From: Flavobacterium psychroterrae
Lineage (GTDB): Bacteria > Bacteroidota > Bacteroidia > Flavobacteriales > Flavobacteriaceae
Direction of reading: 5' to 3'
Length of the DNA stretch: 64,000 bases
Assembly (NCBI RefSeq): GCF_018380615.1
Contig: NZ_JAGYVZ010000018.1
Location: 1 to 64,000 of the forward strand
Positions 24,030 to 32,887 of this stretch are shown here, in pieces. The notes beneath the pieces were generated by a model. It saw only the letters and a program-made list of their open reading frames with translations. It ran no database searches and had not been told where the DNA came from. Made by a program: the position numbers and the translations under genes. Each line of letters starts with the position of its first letter. The stretch's first letter is position 1.

Positions 24030-26810
24030 TTATTTTTTGGCGAATTTTTTAACGATTCTTTTACTTCCGTTATTTAATTCAATGATATAAACTCCAGTAT
24101 TTAAATTGCTTACATCAATTGGATTTCCAGAAAGTTCTCCAGTACTTACTTGTTGTCCTAATGTATTTATAATTCTAAAAGTATATCCTGTATTGTTGGA
24201 TAATGAAACATTCAGTTCTCCTGCAACGGGATTTGGATATAAAGCAAAACTTGAAGTTTCAGTAGTTTCAACTAATCCCGCAACGATTTCTTCATTAACA
24301 ATTGCGCCCGAAGCGGTAATGTTTATTGAATAATCTTCAACCTGGCCGTAAGAGAAAGCCTCACAAGCAGTTGGAATTGCATTATATTTCATAGAAACTC
24401 TAACTCTGGTTGTCCCTAGAGTTGCAGTTGCAGGAATTGTAATTGTTCCTGTTGCCGTAGTTGCTGTTGAAGTTGCTTTTGTGTAAACTGTTTCTCCTGC
24501 ATCTGAGAAATCACCGTCTTGGTTATAATCTATAAAAACAGCATATGCTTCACTGTAAACAGAAGATGTCCAGGATGGAGTAATAGTGATTGTATATGCA
24601 CTTCCTCTTGCTGCATTTGTAGAAATTGCTGTGTAGTTTTCATAACCGGCAGTTCCTGTTGAAGTATTATTAATGGTACCAAATACTACTTTACCAATTC
24701 TTTCATCTGCAGTACTATTTCCCTGAGATGTACAATAAGTTACGCCTGCAGCAGTGGTTGTTACATTTACAGTATTGCTTGACGCTGAAAGATTTCCGGC
24801 AGCATCTTTAGCTTTTACGCTGAATGTATAAGCTGTTGATGCAGTTAAACCTGTTACAGTATAACTTGTAGTTGTAGACGAACCTTTTAGCGTTGTTCCC
24901 TGATAAATATTATATCCTGTTACGGCTACATTATCTGTAGAAGCTGTCCATGTTAAATTAGTTGTTGTTCCTGTAGTTCCGGAAGCTGCAAGAGAAGCCG
25001 GAGCTGATGGAGCAACCGTGTCTGTTGATCCTACATAAGCTGCACCTACTCCAACGGCGTAAAACGCATTTGTTGTTGCAATAACTTCGGCAGAACCTGC
25101 ACCGTATAAATCAATAGCAGATTGTATTCCCGAAGTTCTGGCATTAGCATAAGTTGAATTTGCTGTTAGATACACACTCTCTAAACGGTACGCAATTTTT
25201 GCAGCTTTGTCAATTGTGATACCTGTTACGTTATATATGCTTCCAATATCATTTGTTCCTGATTTACCTACTGATAAAATATAAAACCAGTGATTTAATA
25301 CTCCTGAATTAGTATGAACTCCACATTGATCATTATTATTTGTTGGTGTACAGTTTACGTTTACCCAATAAGTTCCGCCGTAAGTATCCGGTTGTCCTTC
25401 AGAGTTTGGATCGCTCATAGAACGTAGCGCCAGATGACCGCTTCTTCTTTCAATATCTTCTCCAACTAACCAGGTTGATTTTGTTGGCGCTGCGCGATAT
25501 TCAATACAAGCTCCCCAAATATCAGAGAAACCTTCGTTCATTGCGCCTGATTCCTTTTGATAGGCAAGATTTGCTGTATAAGTACAAACGGCATGACCAA
25601 TTTCATGTCCGGCGACATCCATTGCTGTTAAAATATCAAATCCACCAGTTCCCGTTCCGTCACCGTATGTCATAACACTTCCGTTCCAGAATGCATTATT
25701 GTTGTTTGGATATCCTGCTGCAACTAAATTATAGTGAACATAACTTTTAATTTTTGCTCCGGCATTATCAAAACTATTTCTGGCGTGTACAGCTGACCAA
25801 TAATCGTAGGTCATTTCAGCACCCCAATGTGCGTCTAAAGCACCATTATCTTTATTAGTATTATTATACTCTGCTGCTGTCCAGTTATTGTCAGCATCAG
25901 TAAAATTTGTTGTTGGATACGTTGCCGTTCTTGCAGAGTTGTAAGTCTGAACTCCGTTTCCGCGTGTTACATCAGATAAAATATAAGACGATCCGCTTAA
26001 ACTTGTTTGAATAGTTTGAGTTCCGCTATAACGAGTCGCTGCATTTGCTGCAACAAATGCCATAGCAGCTGCATTATTCTTTTGATTTTTGGCTGTAGCC
26101 GAAGTTCCTTTGCTGTGAACACCATCATGAAGATGTTTTATCGTGGCATTATAAAACAATGCTGCTCCGGTTTGAGCATCGATATAAAGATCACCACGAC
26201 TTAAAGGTTTAGTAGCATAAATATCAAATTTATATGCCAGTCTTACTTTATCGCTTTTTCTTTCTAGTCCTTGTTCTTCCATTGCAGGTAATAGAACAAG
26301 TTCTCCTTTTGGTTTTTCATATCCCATTGCTGCAGCATCTTCAGGGCTTTCCCATAAATATTTTTGGGCTCCTGTGTAAGCAATTGCTTTGGCAAAAGCT
26401 GCCTGACTAGATAATTTTGGGTTAGTTTTTACATTTTCAAGATTATAATATTCTCCGTTCATGGAGGTTACTTTTCCTGCTTTTGAATGTAATGTGTAAT
26501 TGGCAAATTCAACTTTAACGCCTTGTTCGTACAATTGAAATTTTTCATGTGTAAAACCTTCTTTATCTGATTCTGTTTTAATTTTTGAAAAAGATTGATT
26601 GTCTTTTAAACCTAGTTGTTCTTTAAAAACAGTATTATAATCTGCTTCCTTGTAACTGGATTTATCATTAAAGGTGATTAAACTGGGTTGTCCGTTTTCT
26701 GAGACACTTTTCTGAGTAATCCGTTTATCAGTACTTTGTGCAAAACCTGCCACTGAAAATGTAAGAATGACAACGGTTGATGCCATAATTTTTGGTAATT
26801 TTCTTTCCAT
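24030..26810 (-). CDS. Secreted M4 (thermolysin-like) metalloprotease with T9SS sorting domain
   Basis: 926 residues. Signal peptide (1-25), FTP/PepSY-type propeptide (about 40-225), then the thermolysin catalytic domain with His402-Glu403-x-x-His406 (GHEIGHAV), the third ligand Glu in GAMNEGFSDIWG, and the transition-state His in CGVHTNSGVLNHWFY. A fibronectin type III domain follows (about 600-690), then a GEVED-type domain (YCTSQGNSTADERIGKV onward, ending EAFSYGQVEDYSI), and a T9SS type A tail (FALYPNPVAGELNVS ... GVYIIELNNGSKRIVKKF). It should be exported by the gliding-linked type IX system and cut or anchored at the cell surface. Confidence 0.96.
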   Translation of the reverse strand: MERKLPKIMASTVVILTFSVAGFAQSTDKRITQKSVSENGQPSLITFNDKSSYKEADYNTVFKEQLGLKDNQSFSKIKTESDKEGFTHEKFQLYEQGVKVEFANYTLHSKAGKVTSMNGEYYNLENVKTNPKLSSQAAFAKAIAYTGAQKYLWESPEDAAAMGYEKPKGELVLLPAMEEQGLERKSDKVRLAYKFDIYATKPLSRGDLYIDAQTGAALFYNATIKHLHDGVHSKGTSATAKNQKNNAAAMAFVAANAATRYSGTQTIQTSLSGSSYILSDVTRGNGVQTYNSARTATYPTTNFTDADNNWTAAEYNNTNKDNGALDAHWGAEMTYDYWSAVHARNSFDNAGAKIKSYVHYNLVAAGYPNNNNAFWNGSVMTYGDGTGTGGFDILTAMDVAGHEIGHAVCTYTANLAYQKESGAMNEGFSDIWGACIEYRAAPTKSTWLVGEDIERRSGHLALRSMSDPNSEGQPDTYGGTYWVNVNCTPTNNNDQCGVHTNSGVLNHWFYILSVGKSGTNDIGSIYNVTGITIDKAAKIAYRLESVYLTANSTYANARTSGIQSAIDLYGAGSAEVIATTNAFYAVGVGAAYVGSTDTVAPSAPASLAASGTTGTTTNLTWTASTDNVAVTGYNIYQGTTLKGSSTTTSYTVTGLTASTAYTFSVKAKDAAGNLSASSNTVNVTTTAAGVTYCTSQGNSTADERIGKVVFGTINNTSTGTAGYENYTAISTNAARGSAYTITITPSWTSSVYSEAYAVFIDYNQDGDFSDAGETVYTKATSTATTATGTITIPATATLGTTRVRVSMKYNAIPTACEAFSYGQVEDYSINITASGAIVNEEIVAGLVETTETSSFALYPNPVAGELNVSLSNNTGYTFRIINTLGQQVSTGELSGNPIDVSNLNTGVYIIELNNGSKRIVKKFAKK

Positions 26811-27117
26811 AATTAAATTTTTTTTGAGTTTGGTTAAATGATTACAAATAAAATATTTAATGTAGGTAAATACTTTATTTTGAGATAAAAGTATTTTATT
26901 TATGTTAGATAATCGATGAAATTTGCCGTTAATCGATAAAACGCAACATTTTTTACTTTAAATTTACTTTTATTTAACAAACCATGAATATTTCACAAAA
27001 AATGATGGCGAAAAATAATTATATGATTGATTTGTAACAAGTTAAAATGCTAAAAAGTGCTTAGATGCCAATTTTACTGGAAATAAGTGCTTTTTAAACT
27101 TGAAATTTATTCGTACA
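26811..27117. other. Promoter-bearing AT-rich gap upstream of the M4 protease
   Basis: The 366-base gap between the leftward protease and the scoB terminator has no open frame worth calling. It is very AT-rich and includes a paired word, aatcgat, at about 26908 and 26930 (gataatcgatgaa and gttaatcgataaa), which could be a repeated operator. No clear TAnnTTTG element was found at the expected distance. Confidence 0.4.
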
Positions 27118-27151
27118 AAAAAAGGCTGACCTTTTTTAAAAGCCAGCCGTT
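27118..27151 (-). terminator. Terminator downstream of scoB
   Basis: Read leftward: a GC stem (ggctggc / ggtcagcc, imperfect) with an A/T loop, followed by a T run. Confidence 0.7.
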
Positions 27152-27176
27152 TATATATTTATTAAAAGTAAGAATT

Positions 27177-27830
27177 TTAAATATCCATTTCCGGAATATC
27201 TCCTTCAATGATTAAATCAGCTTCGGTTGAAGCGATGATATGTTCTACAGAAACACCAGGAGCTCGTTCTAAGAGCTTAAAGCCCTTTTGAGTCACTTCC
27301 AGAACTGCTAATTCGGTTACAACCTTTTTAACGCATCCTACGCCGGTTAATGGCAGAGTGCATTTTTTTAGAATTTTAGATTCTCCTGCTTTATTAACGT
27401 GCATCATGGCAACAATGATATTTTCGGCGGAAGCCACTAAATCCATTGCTCCTCCCATTCCTTTTACCATTTTACCGGGAATTTTCCAATTTGCGATATC
27501 TCCGTTTTCCGAAACTTCCATCGCGCCTAAAATGGTTAAATCTACTTTCTGGCTGCGAATCATTCCGAAACTAAAAGCCGAATCAAAGAAACTGGCTCCC
27601 GGAAGCGTTGTTATGGTTTGCTTTCCTGCATTGATAATGTCAGCATCTTCTTCTCCTGCAAAAGGAAAAGGTCCCATTCCCAGAACGCCATTTTCGCTTT
27701 GAAATTCAACTGCAATATCTTCTCTGACATAATTCGCTACCAAAGTTGGAATTCCAATACCAAGATTGACAAAATACCTGTCTTTTACTTCTTTTGCAAT
27801 TCGCTTTGCAATATCTTCTTTTGTTAACAT
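27177..27830 (-). CDS. scoB: 3-oxoacid CoA-transferase subunit B
   Basis: 217 residues, the normal length of the beta subunit. The catalytic Glu46 sits in EFQSENGVLGMGPFP, where it forms the glutamyl-CoA intermediate; VNLGIGIPTLVANY and KGMGGAMDLV are family landmarks. Together with ScoA it transfers CoA between succinate and acetoacetate (or a similar acid). It is normally immediately downstream of scoA, but here a beta-lactamase gene and a scoA terminator intervene, so it may need its own promoter. Cytosolic. Confidence 0.94.
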   Translation of the reverse strand: MLTKEDIAKRIAKEVKDRYFVNLGIGIPTLVANYVREDIAVEFQSENGVLGMGPFPFAGEEDADIINAGKQTITTLPGASFFDSAFSFGMIRSQKVDLTILGAMEVSENGDIANWKIPGKMVKGMGGAMDLVASAENIIVAMMHVNKAGESKILKKCTLPLTGVGCVKKVVTELAVLEVTQKGFKLLERAPGVSVEHIIASTEADLIIEGDIPEMDI

Positions 27831-27925
27831 AAGTTCAATGTGTCAATTTGGAAATTAGACAATTAGATAATATCTTACTTTACGTAATCTATATCAATTT
27901 TCTAATTATCACATTTTCTAATTAT

Positions 27926-28822
27926 CTAATTTGTTTTATCTGTTTGCGGAAAATAATCCCACGTCGCTTTGGTAATATCCGCGATTATTTTTTCGGTAAC
28001 TTCTTTATCTTCTGTAATGTTTTTTAGAAAGACGGCAATAATCAAATGTTTTCCATTTGGGAATTTTACAATCCCTACATCGTTCATTGCGACTCTTAAA
28101 TTAGCATCGTTTGTTCCGGAAATTCCAGTTCTGTGTGCTAACTCTGTGTTTTCAGGAAGACCGGCTTTCATCCATGTAAGTCCTCTTGAAGTTTCTATCA
28201 TTATCTGATACAAATACTTTGTTGTTGTTTCTTTTAGAATTTCTCGTTTATAGAATTTTTCAAGTAATTCAACTGTTGCTAATGGAGTTGATGTATTCAC
28301 ATACAGATTCTCCCAAATCATCATTTGCTTTTCGTTGACTTTAATTACGAAGTCTTTAATGCCTTGTTTATTGATAAATTTCTGAACTGTTTTTGTTCCG
28401 CCAATTAGGTTAAGAAGAATATCGCATCCATTATTATCACTATGTGAAACGGTATATCTCAACAATTGATCTAAAGTCAAATACATATTTCCATTTGGAT
28501 ATTCTTCACGAATTGGACTCCAGGTCTCAGGAAGAAGATCTTTCTTTCTGACAAATATTTTTTGATTGAGTGAAAGTTTGCCTTCGTCCACTTGATTCAA
28601 AACCGTTAATGCAATATGAAATTTAAAAACGCTCATTAATGGAGATTTTAAATTTCCGTTAATACTTAGAGTGTCTTTATCTTCAATATTTTTGATAGCT
28701 ATTCCTACCGTCGCATTTTTAGCTCCAATTATCTCTTTAAGTTGTTTTCGAAGATCATTTGTTGTTTGAGCAAAAGTCTGAAACGATAAAAAAGAAATTA
28801 AAATTATAAAATGTTTATTCAT
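27926..28822 (-). CDS. bla: Class A beta-lactamase, subclass A2-like
   Basis: 298 residues from the Met at 28822, which gives a clean signal peptide (MNKHFIILISFLSFQTFAQ); a longer start ten residues upstream is less likely. The active-site set is complete: Ser64-Val-Phe-Lys67, Ser128-Asp-Asn130, Glu164 in NEKQM (the A2-type omega loop, as in PER-like enzymes) and Arg231-Thr-Gly233 in place of Lys-Thr-Gly. It should be a periplasmic serine hydrolase of penams and cephalosporins; chromosomal enzymes of this kind are common in flavobacteria. It interrupts the scoA-scoB pair and has its own untranslated leader. Confidence 0.93.
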   Translation of the reverse strand: MNKHFIILISFLSFQTFAQTTNDLRKQLKEIIGAKNATVGIAIKNIEDKDTLSINGNLKSPLMSVFKFHIALTVLNQVDEGKLSLNQKIFVRKKDLLPETWSPIREEYPNGNMYLTLDQLLRYTVSHSDNNGCDILLNLIGGTKTVQKFINKQGIKDFVIKVNEKQMMIWENLYVNTSTPLATVELLEKFYKREILKETTTKYLYQIMIETSRGLTWMKAGLPENTELAHRTGISGTNDANLRVAMNDVGIVKFPNGKHLIIAVFLKNITEDKEVTEKIIADITKATWDYFPQTDKTN

Positions 28823-28953
28823 GTTTTTGAATGTATCTAGAGAATGTACCAATGAGAAAATGTGATAATTCGATATACTTAAGATGCAAGATGCTTAATT
28901 TTTACTTTATATAATCAATCTTAATTAATTAAATATCAAGTTATTTTAATATT

Positions 28954-28982
28954 AAAAAAATTAACGCAACGTGTTTGCGTTA
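28954..28982 (-). terminator. Terminator between scoA and the beta-lactamase gene
   Basis: Read leftward: aacgcaa-acacg-ttgcgtt then aattttttt, 14 bases after the scoA stop. It would reduce read-through from scoA into bla and scoB. Confidence 0.75.
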
Positions 28983-28995
28983 TGTAATTAATTAT

Positions 28996-29697
28996 CTAAT
29001 TCTTCTGCCTTACTGTGCGCTGTTCAATACGTTTCTCAAATTTTTCTCCCTGAAAGATGCGTTGTACCATGATTCCCGGAATATGAATTTGATTTGGATC
29101 TAAGGTGCCAACGGGAACAAGTTCTTCAACTTCGGCAATGGTGATTCTTGCGGCTCCAGCCATACATGCATTAAAGTTTCTTGCAGTTCCTTTAAAGATT
29201 AGATTTCCGGCTTCATCACCCTTCCAAGCTTTTACAATCGCAAAATCAGCCTTGAAAGCTTCTTCCATAATATGCATTTTACCATTGAATTCACGAACTT
29301 CTTTCCCTTCCGCCACTTCGGTTCCATAACCTGCCGGTGTAAAAAAAGCTGGAATTCCGGCTTGTGCAGCACGACAACGTTCTGCCAGAGTTCCTTGAGG
29401 AGTTAACTCAACTTCTAATTCTCCGGAAAGCATCTGACGTTCGAATTCAGCATTTTCACCAACGTAAGACGAAATCATTTTCTTGATTTGTTTCTTCTGC
29501 AAAAGCAATCCCAAACCAAAATCATCTACTCCTGCATTGTTTGAAATACAAGTTAAATCTGAAATTGTTGTATTTACTAATGCTGCAATCGTATTTTCAG
29601 GAATTCCGCATAAACCAAAACCACCAAACATAATGGTCATTCCCGTTACGATTCCTTCTGTAGCTTCCTGAACGTTATTTACTTTTTTTGTAATCAT
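28996..29697 (-). CDS. scoA: 3-oxoacid CoA-transferase subunit A
   Basis: 233 residues, standard alpha-subunit length. It carries MFGGFGLCGIPENTIAAL near the N-terminus (the family GGFGLCGIPE motif), then ISNNAGVDDFGLG and the TPAGYGTEVAEGKEVREFNG segment. It pairs with ScoB to form the heteromeric transferase that activates acetoacetate or related acids. The stop is followed at once by a terminator hairpin, and the partner gene lies about 1.2 kb further on, after bla. Confidence 0.94.
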   Translation of the reverse strand: MITKKVNNVQEATEGIVTGMTIMFGGFGLCGIPENTIAALVNTTISDLTCISNNAGVDDFGLGLLLQKKQIKKMISSYVGENAEFERQMLSGELEVELTPQGTLAERCRAAQAGIPAFFTPAGYGTEVAEGKEVREFNGKMHIMEEAFKADFAIVKAWKGDEAGNLIFKGTARNFNACMAGAARITIAEVEELVPVGTLDPNQIHIPGIMVQRIFQGEKFEKRIEQRTVRQKN

Positions 29698-29819
29698 AAC
29701 AAACTGTCTTTATTAGCGTATATATTTGATAAAAATAAGATTTTTAGATTAAATTATAACGATTTCGTAATGATTTTATTTTTGGAGTCTTAAATAGCAA
29801 TATTCACTAACCTAATATA

Positions 29820-29954
29820 TTTCGTAGAAAGTATATTGTTAGTAATATTTTGTCCCGTAGGGACTATACGTAAGTTTATTAAGGTTTTTAAAGGTATAGT
29901 CCCTACAGGACATTTTTCTGGACGCTTATAACATTATTTACTACCAATATTTAA
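29820..29954. repeat. REP-like inverted-repeat element
   Basis: In the 391-base gap between scoA and pbp1A: GTCCC-gta-GGGAC (29852-29864) and GTCC-ctaca-GGAC (29899-29911) are short hairpins. The arms gtagggactata (29857-29868) and tatagtccctac (29895-29906) also pair with each other. The word ctaccaatatttaa (29941-29954) recurs at 47226-47239. No gene is seen here. Confidence 0.65.
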
Positions 29955-30013
29955 CTCTTAACGTAGTAAAGTGTTATGCTTTCTAATAGTTTCAAAAGTA
30001 AAACCATATATCT

Positions 30014-30068
30014 CCAAAAAATTATCCCTTTATATCTTCTAAATTCAGAAGGCACAAAGGGATAATTA
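30014..30068 (-). terminator. Nested-stem terminator of the pbp1A operon
   Basis: Outer stem aattatcccttt / aaagggataatt and inner stem cttct / agaag, followed in leftward sense by a T run, 21 bases past the pbp1A stop. Confidence 0.8.
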
Positions 30069-30088
30069 TATTAAAAAGCGAACTTAAA

Positions 30089-32395
30089 TTACAATTCGAA
30101 TTCGTCTGTATTTTGTTCTGTTGCTGTTGTATCTTTTACAAGTGCCGGTCGACTGTAACAATCTACTTTTATAGAAAGATTAGCCGGACGTTCAAACTCT
30201 GCTTTCGAAACCTGAAGTCCAGGATCTGCATAGCAAAGTTTCATAAAGTAACCCCAAATTGGCAATGCCGCCGTAGCTCCTTGTCCGTAAGTTAAGCTTT
30301 TGAAACGTGCTGAACGATCTTCGCAACCTACCCAAACTCCAGTTACCAGGTTTGGCACCATTCCCATAAACCAACCATCAGACTGGTTTTGAGTTGTTCC
30401 TGTTTTACCCGCAATTGCATTTTTAAACATATAAGGATATCCTGTCCAGCGATTATCTCCACTTCCTCCTCCTTGTGTACGCAAACGTGCACCAGAACCC
30501 GTTTCTGTAACTCCCTGAAGTAGTTTAATTACAGCAAAGGCAATATCTTTATTCAAAACATCATGAGATTCAGGAATTGGCTCATAAATAACCTCTCCGC
30601 TTTTGTTTTCGATACGGCTTAAAAATTGCGGTTTAACATAAACTCCCTGATTGGCAAATGTACCATAAGCAGCAACCATATCTTCTACAGTAATATCGAC
30701 AGCTCCTAAAGCAATCGAAGGTTGTGCAGGAATTTCAGTTTTAACTCCCAATTTATGCGTTAATTCTACAACTGCTTCGGGTCCTACACGATCTATTAAT
30801 TTTGCAGAAATTGTATTGATTGAGTTTGCCAAACCTTGCTTTAACGTAACCATTCCGCGGTATCTGTTATCAGAGTTTCGTGGCTCCCAATCTGCCGTAA
30901 CATTATGACGCCCTTTATGAATCATAAATGGTCCGTCAAGAATTGAATCACAAGGAGACATATTTAATTGTTCAATTGCTGTTGCGTAAACAAACGGTTT
31001 AAATGTAGAACCTACTTGTCTCGCCCCTTGTCCAACGTGATCGTATTGGAAATATTTATAATTGATTCCTCCAACCCACGCTTTGATATTTCCGGTTTGA
31101 GGCTCCATCGCCATTAAACCAGATTGCAAAAAGTGTTTGAAATAACGAATAGAATCCATTGGAGTCATTACTGTGTCGCGTTCTCCTTTCCAGGTAAATA
31201 TGCGCATTTTTGTTTTTACTTTGAATGAGGCAATGATATCATCTTCGCTTTTATCCAGATCTTTCATGATTGCCCAACGCGTTGAGTTTTTCATGGCCTG
31301 CATCATAAGTTTATCTGTTTCTGCCTTAGTAATATTTACAAATGGTGCATTTTTATTGTTTTTCTGTTCTATAAAAAATTGCTGTTGCAAATTTTTCATG
31401 TGTTCAGAAACTGCTTCTTCAGCGTGCAACTGCATTCGGGAATCAATAGTCGTGTAAATTTTTAAACCATCTTTATAAATATCATAATCAGAACCGTCTG
31501 GTTTTTTATTTTCAGCAACCCATTTTTTCATGTAATCACGAAGATATTCTCTAAAATATGTAGCTGTTCCTTCACGGTGACTTTCTAATTTAAATTTTAA
31601 GGCAATTGGTAAAGCCTGCAATTTTAATTTTTCTGAAGTAGAAATCATTTTCGCTTTTTCCATTTGAGAAAGCACGACGTTACGACGGTTTTTTACTCCT
31701 TCAGGATTACGAACTGGATTGTACAATCCTGAGTTTTTGAACATTCCGACTAAAATAGCCGATTCGTCCATTGTTAAATCTTGTGGATCTTTAGAGAAAT
31801 AGGTTTGTGCTGCAGAACTTACTCCAACAGAATAATTTCCGAAATCGTAAACGTTACAATACATTGCAAGAATCTCATTTTTAGTATATTGTCGTTCCAG
31901 ACGAATCGCAATAATCCATTCTTTTATTTTTTGCAAAATCCTGAAAGGAAGAAATCTGGATCCTTCACCATGGAACAATTGTTTTGCTAATTGCTGTGTC
32001 AGCGTACTCGCTCCACCGTTTGTTCCTAAGCTAAAAACAGCTCTTAAAGTTCCACGTCCGTCGATTCCTGAGTGTTCGTAAAAACGAGCATCTTCGGTCG
32101 CGACCAAAGCTTCGACTAAACTTTTTGGTAAATCAGAATATTTAAGCTGAGATCTGTTGGTTTTAAAATACTTGCCAATAACTACTCCATCAGATGAAAT
32201 GATTTCTGTAGCCAGATTAGAATCCGGATTTTCTAAATCTTCAAAAGAAGGCATCGATCCGAATAATCCCCAGGATGCAAATAAGAAGAATGCTAAAACA
32301 CCTAATAAAGAATAGGCAAAAATTCTCCAGAATTTCTTTTTATAGTAGTTAATATCTTTAGTACTATTAGGTTGATTGTTTTTTTTGGTAGCCAT
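30089..32395 (-). CDS. pbp1A: Class A penicillin-binding protein 1A
   Basis: 768 residues. A cytoplasmic basic start and one membrane helix (about 27-48) lead to the GT51 glycosyltransferase domain (EDARFYEHSGIDGRGTLRA at about 94-112; TLTQQLAKQL). The transpeptidase domain has the active Ser in GSTFKPFVYATA, a SxN motif in SINTISAK and KTGTTQNQSDGWF. It polymerises and crosslinks peptidoglycan. It lies 12 bases after gldH and is the last gene of ricT-gldH-pbp1A, an order I believe is conserved in flavobacteria. A beta-lactamase gene lies 1.3 kb downstream, possibly by chance. Confidence 0.96.
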   Translation of the reverse strand: MATKKNNQPNSTKDINYYKKKFWRIFAYSLLGVLAFFLFASWGLFGSMPSFEDLENPDSNLATEIISSDGVVIGKYFKTNRSQLKYSDLPKSLVEALVATEDARFYEHSGIDGRGTLRAVFSLGTNGGASTLTQQLAKQLFHGEGSRFLPFRILQKIKEWIIAIRLERQYTKNEILAMYCNVYDFGNYSVGVSSAAQTYFSKDPQDLTMDESAILVGMFKNSGLYNPVRNPEGVKNRRNVVLSQMEKAKMISTSEKLKLQALPIALKFKLESHREGTATYFREYLRDYMKKWVAENKKPDGSDYDIYKDGLKIYTTIDSRMQLHAEEAVSEHMKNLQQQFFIEQKNNKNAPFVNITKAETDKLMMQAMKNSTRWAIMKDLDKSEDDIIASFKVKTKMRIFTWKGERDTVMTPMDSIRYFKHFLQSGLMAMEPQTGNIKAWVGGINYKYFQYDHVGQGARQVGSTFKPFVYATAIEQLNMSPCDSILDGPFMIHKGRHNVTADWEPRNSDNRYRGMVTLKQGLANSINTISAKLIDRVGPEAVVELTHKLGVKTEIPAQPSIALGAVDITVEDMVAAYGTFANQGVYVKPQFLSRIENKSGEVIYEPIPESHDVLNKDIAFAVIKLLQGVTETGSGARLRTQGGGSGDNRWTGYPYMFKNAIAGKTGTTQNQSDGWFMGMVPNLVTGVWVGCEDRSARFKSLTYGQGATAALPIWGYFMKLCYADPGLQVSKAEFERPANLSIKVDCYSRPALVKDTTATEQNTDEFEL

Positions 32396-32407
32396 ATAAC
32401 TATTTTT

Positions 32408-32887
32408 CTAATCTTTTTGTTCTATTCTAAAACCTACGTCTGTAATACCATCTAAAGCCTGAACTCCAGGAATTTTTCCTGATTCCCTAACGGCTTGCTT
32501 AATGTGTACTTTGTAATTTCCTTTAAACTTTACATCTTCTTTGTAAAACAATTTACTTTCTTTTATGTCAGTAAAACCGTTCCCAAGTAATGTTCCGTCA
32601 GGTTTTGCCATTTCATATTCTAAAGTATCCACTTTAGTGAAACCACTTGGTGTTTCAATAGCCACAATTAAGAATAAATTTTTGAATGGATAATTGTTAT
32701 TGTCCCTTAAATTTATAAATAAATTGTATTTTTTGGTTGAATCTAAAACTGGCAGGTCAAAAGTTACAATACTGTCTTTGTTCCATGCACTTCCAACAGA
32801 TTTATACTCATCAAATACTCTTTTTTTATCACAAGAAAAAAGGAGTATTGCCACCAGAAAAAGAATCCCGCTATTTTTTATTCTCAT
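32408..32887 (-). CDS. gldH: Gliding motility lipoprotein GldH
   Basis: 159 residues. The lipoprotein signal MRIKNSGILFLVAILLFSC places the lipid on Cys19. The body has the GldH pattern FDEYKSVGSAWNKDSIVTFD, NLFINLRDNNNYPFKNLFL and the C-terminal GITDVGFRIE. In Flavobacterium johnsoniae GldH is required for gliding and for stable T9SS components. Its first codons overlap the 3' end of ricT by 17 bases, so the two are translationally linked. The T9SS protease at 24 kb is a likely cargo of the machinery it supports. Confidence 0.94.
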   Translation of the reverse strand: MRIKNSGILFLVAILLFSCDKKRVFDEYKSVGSAWNKDSIVTFDLPVLDSTKKYNLFINLRDNNNYPFKNLFLIVAIETPSGFTKVDTLEYEMAKPDGTLLGNGFTDIKESKLFYKEDVKFKGNYKVHIKQAVRESGKIPGVQALDGITDVGFRIEQKD

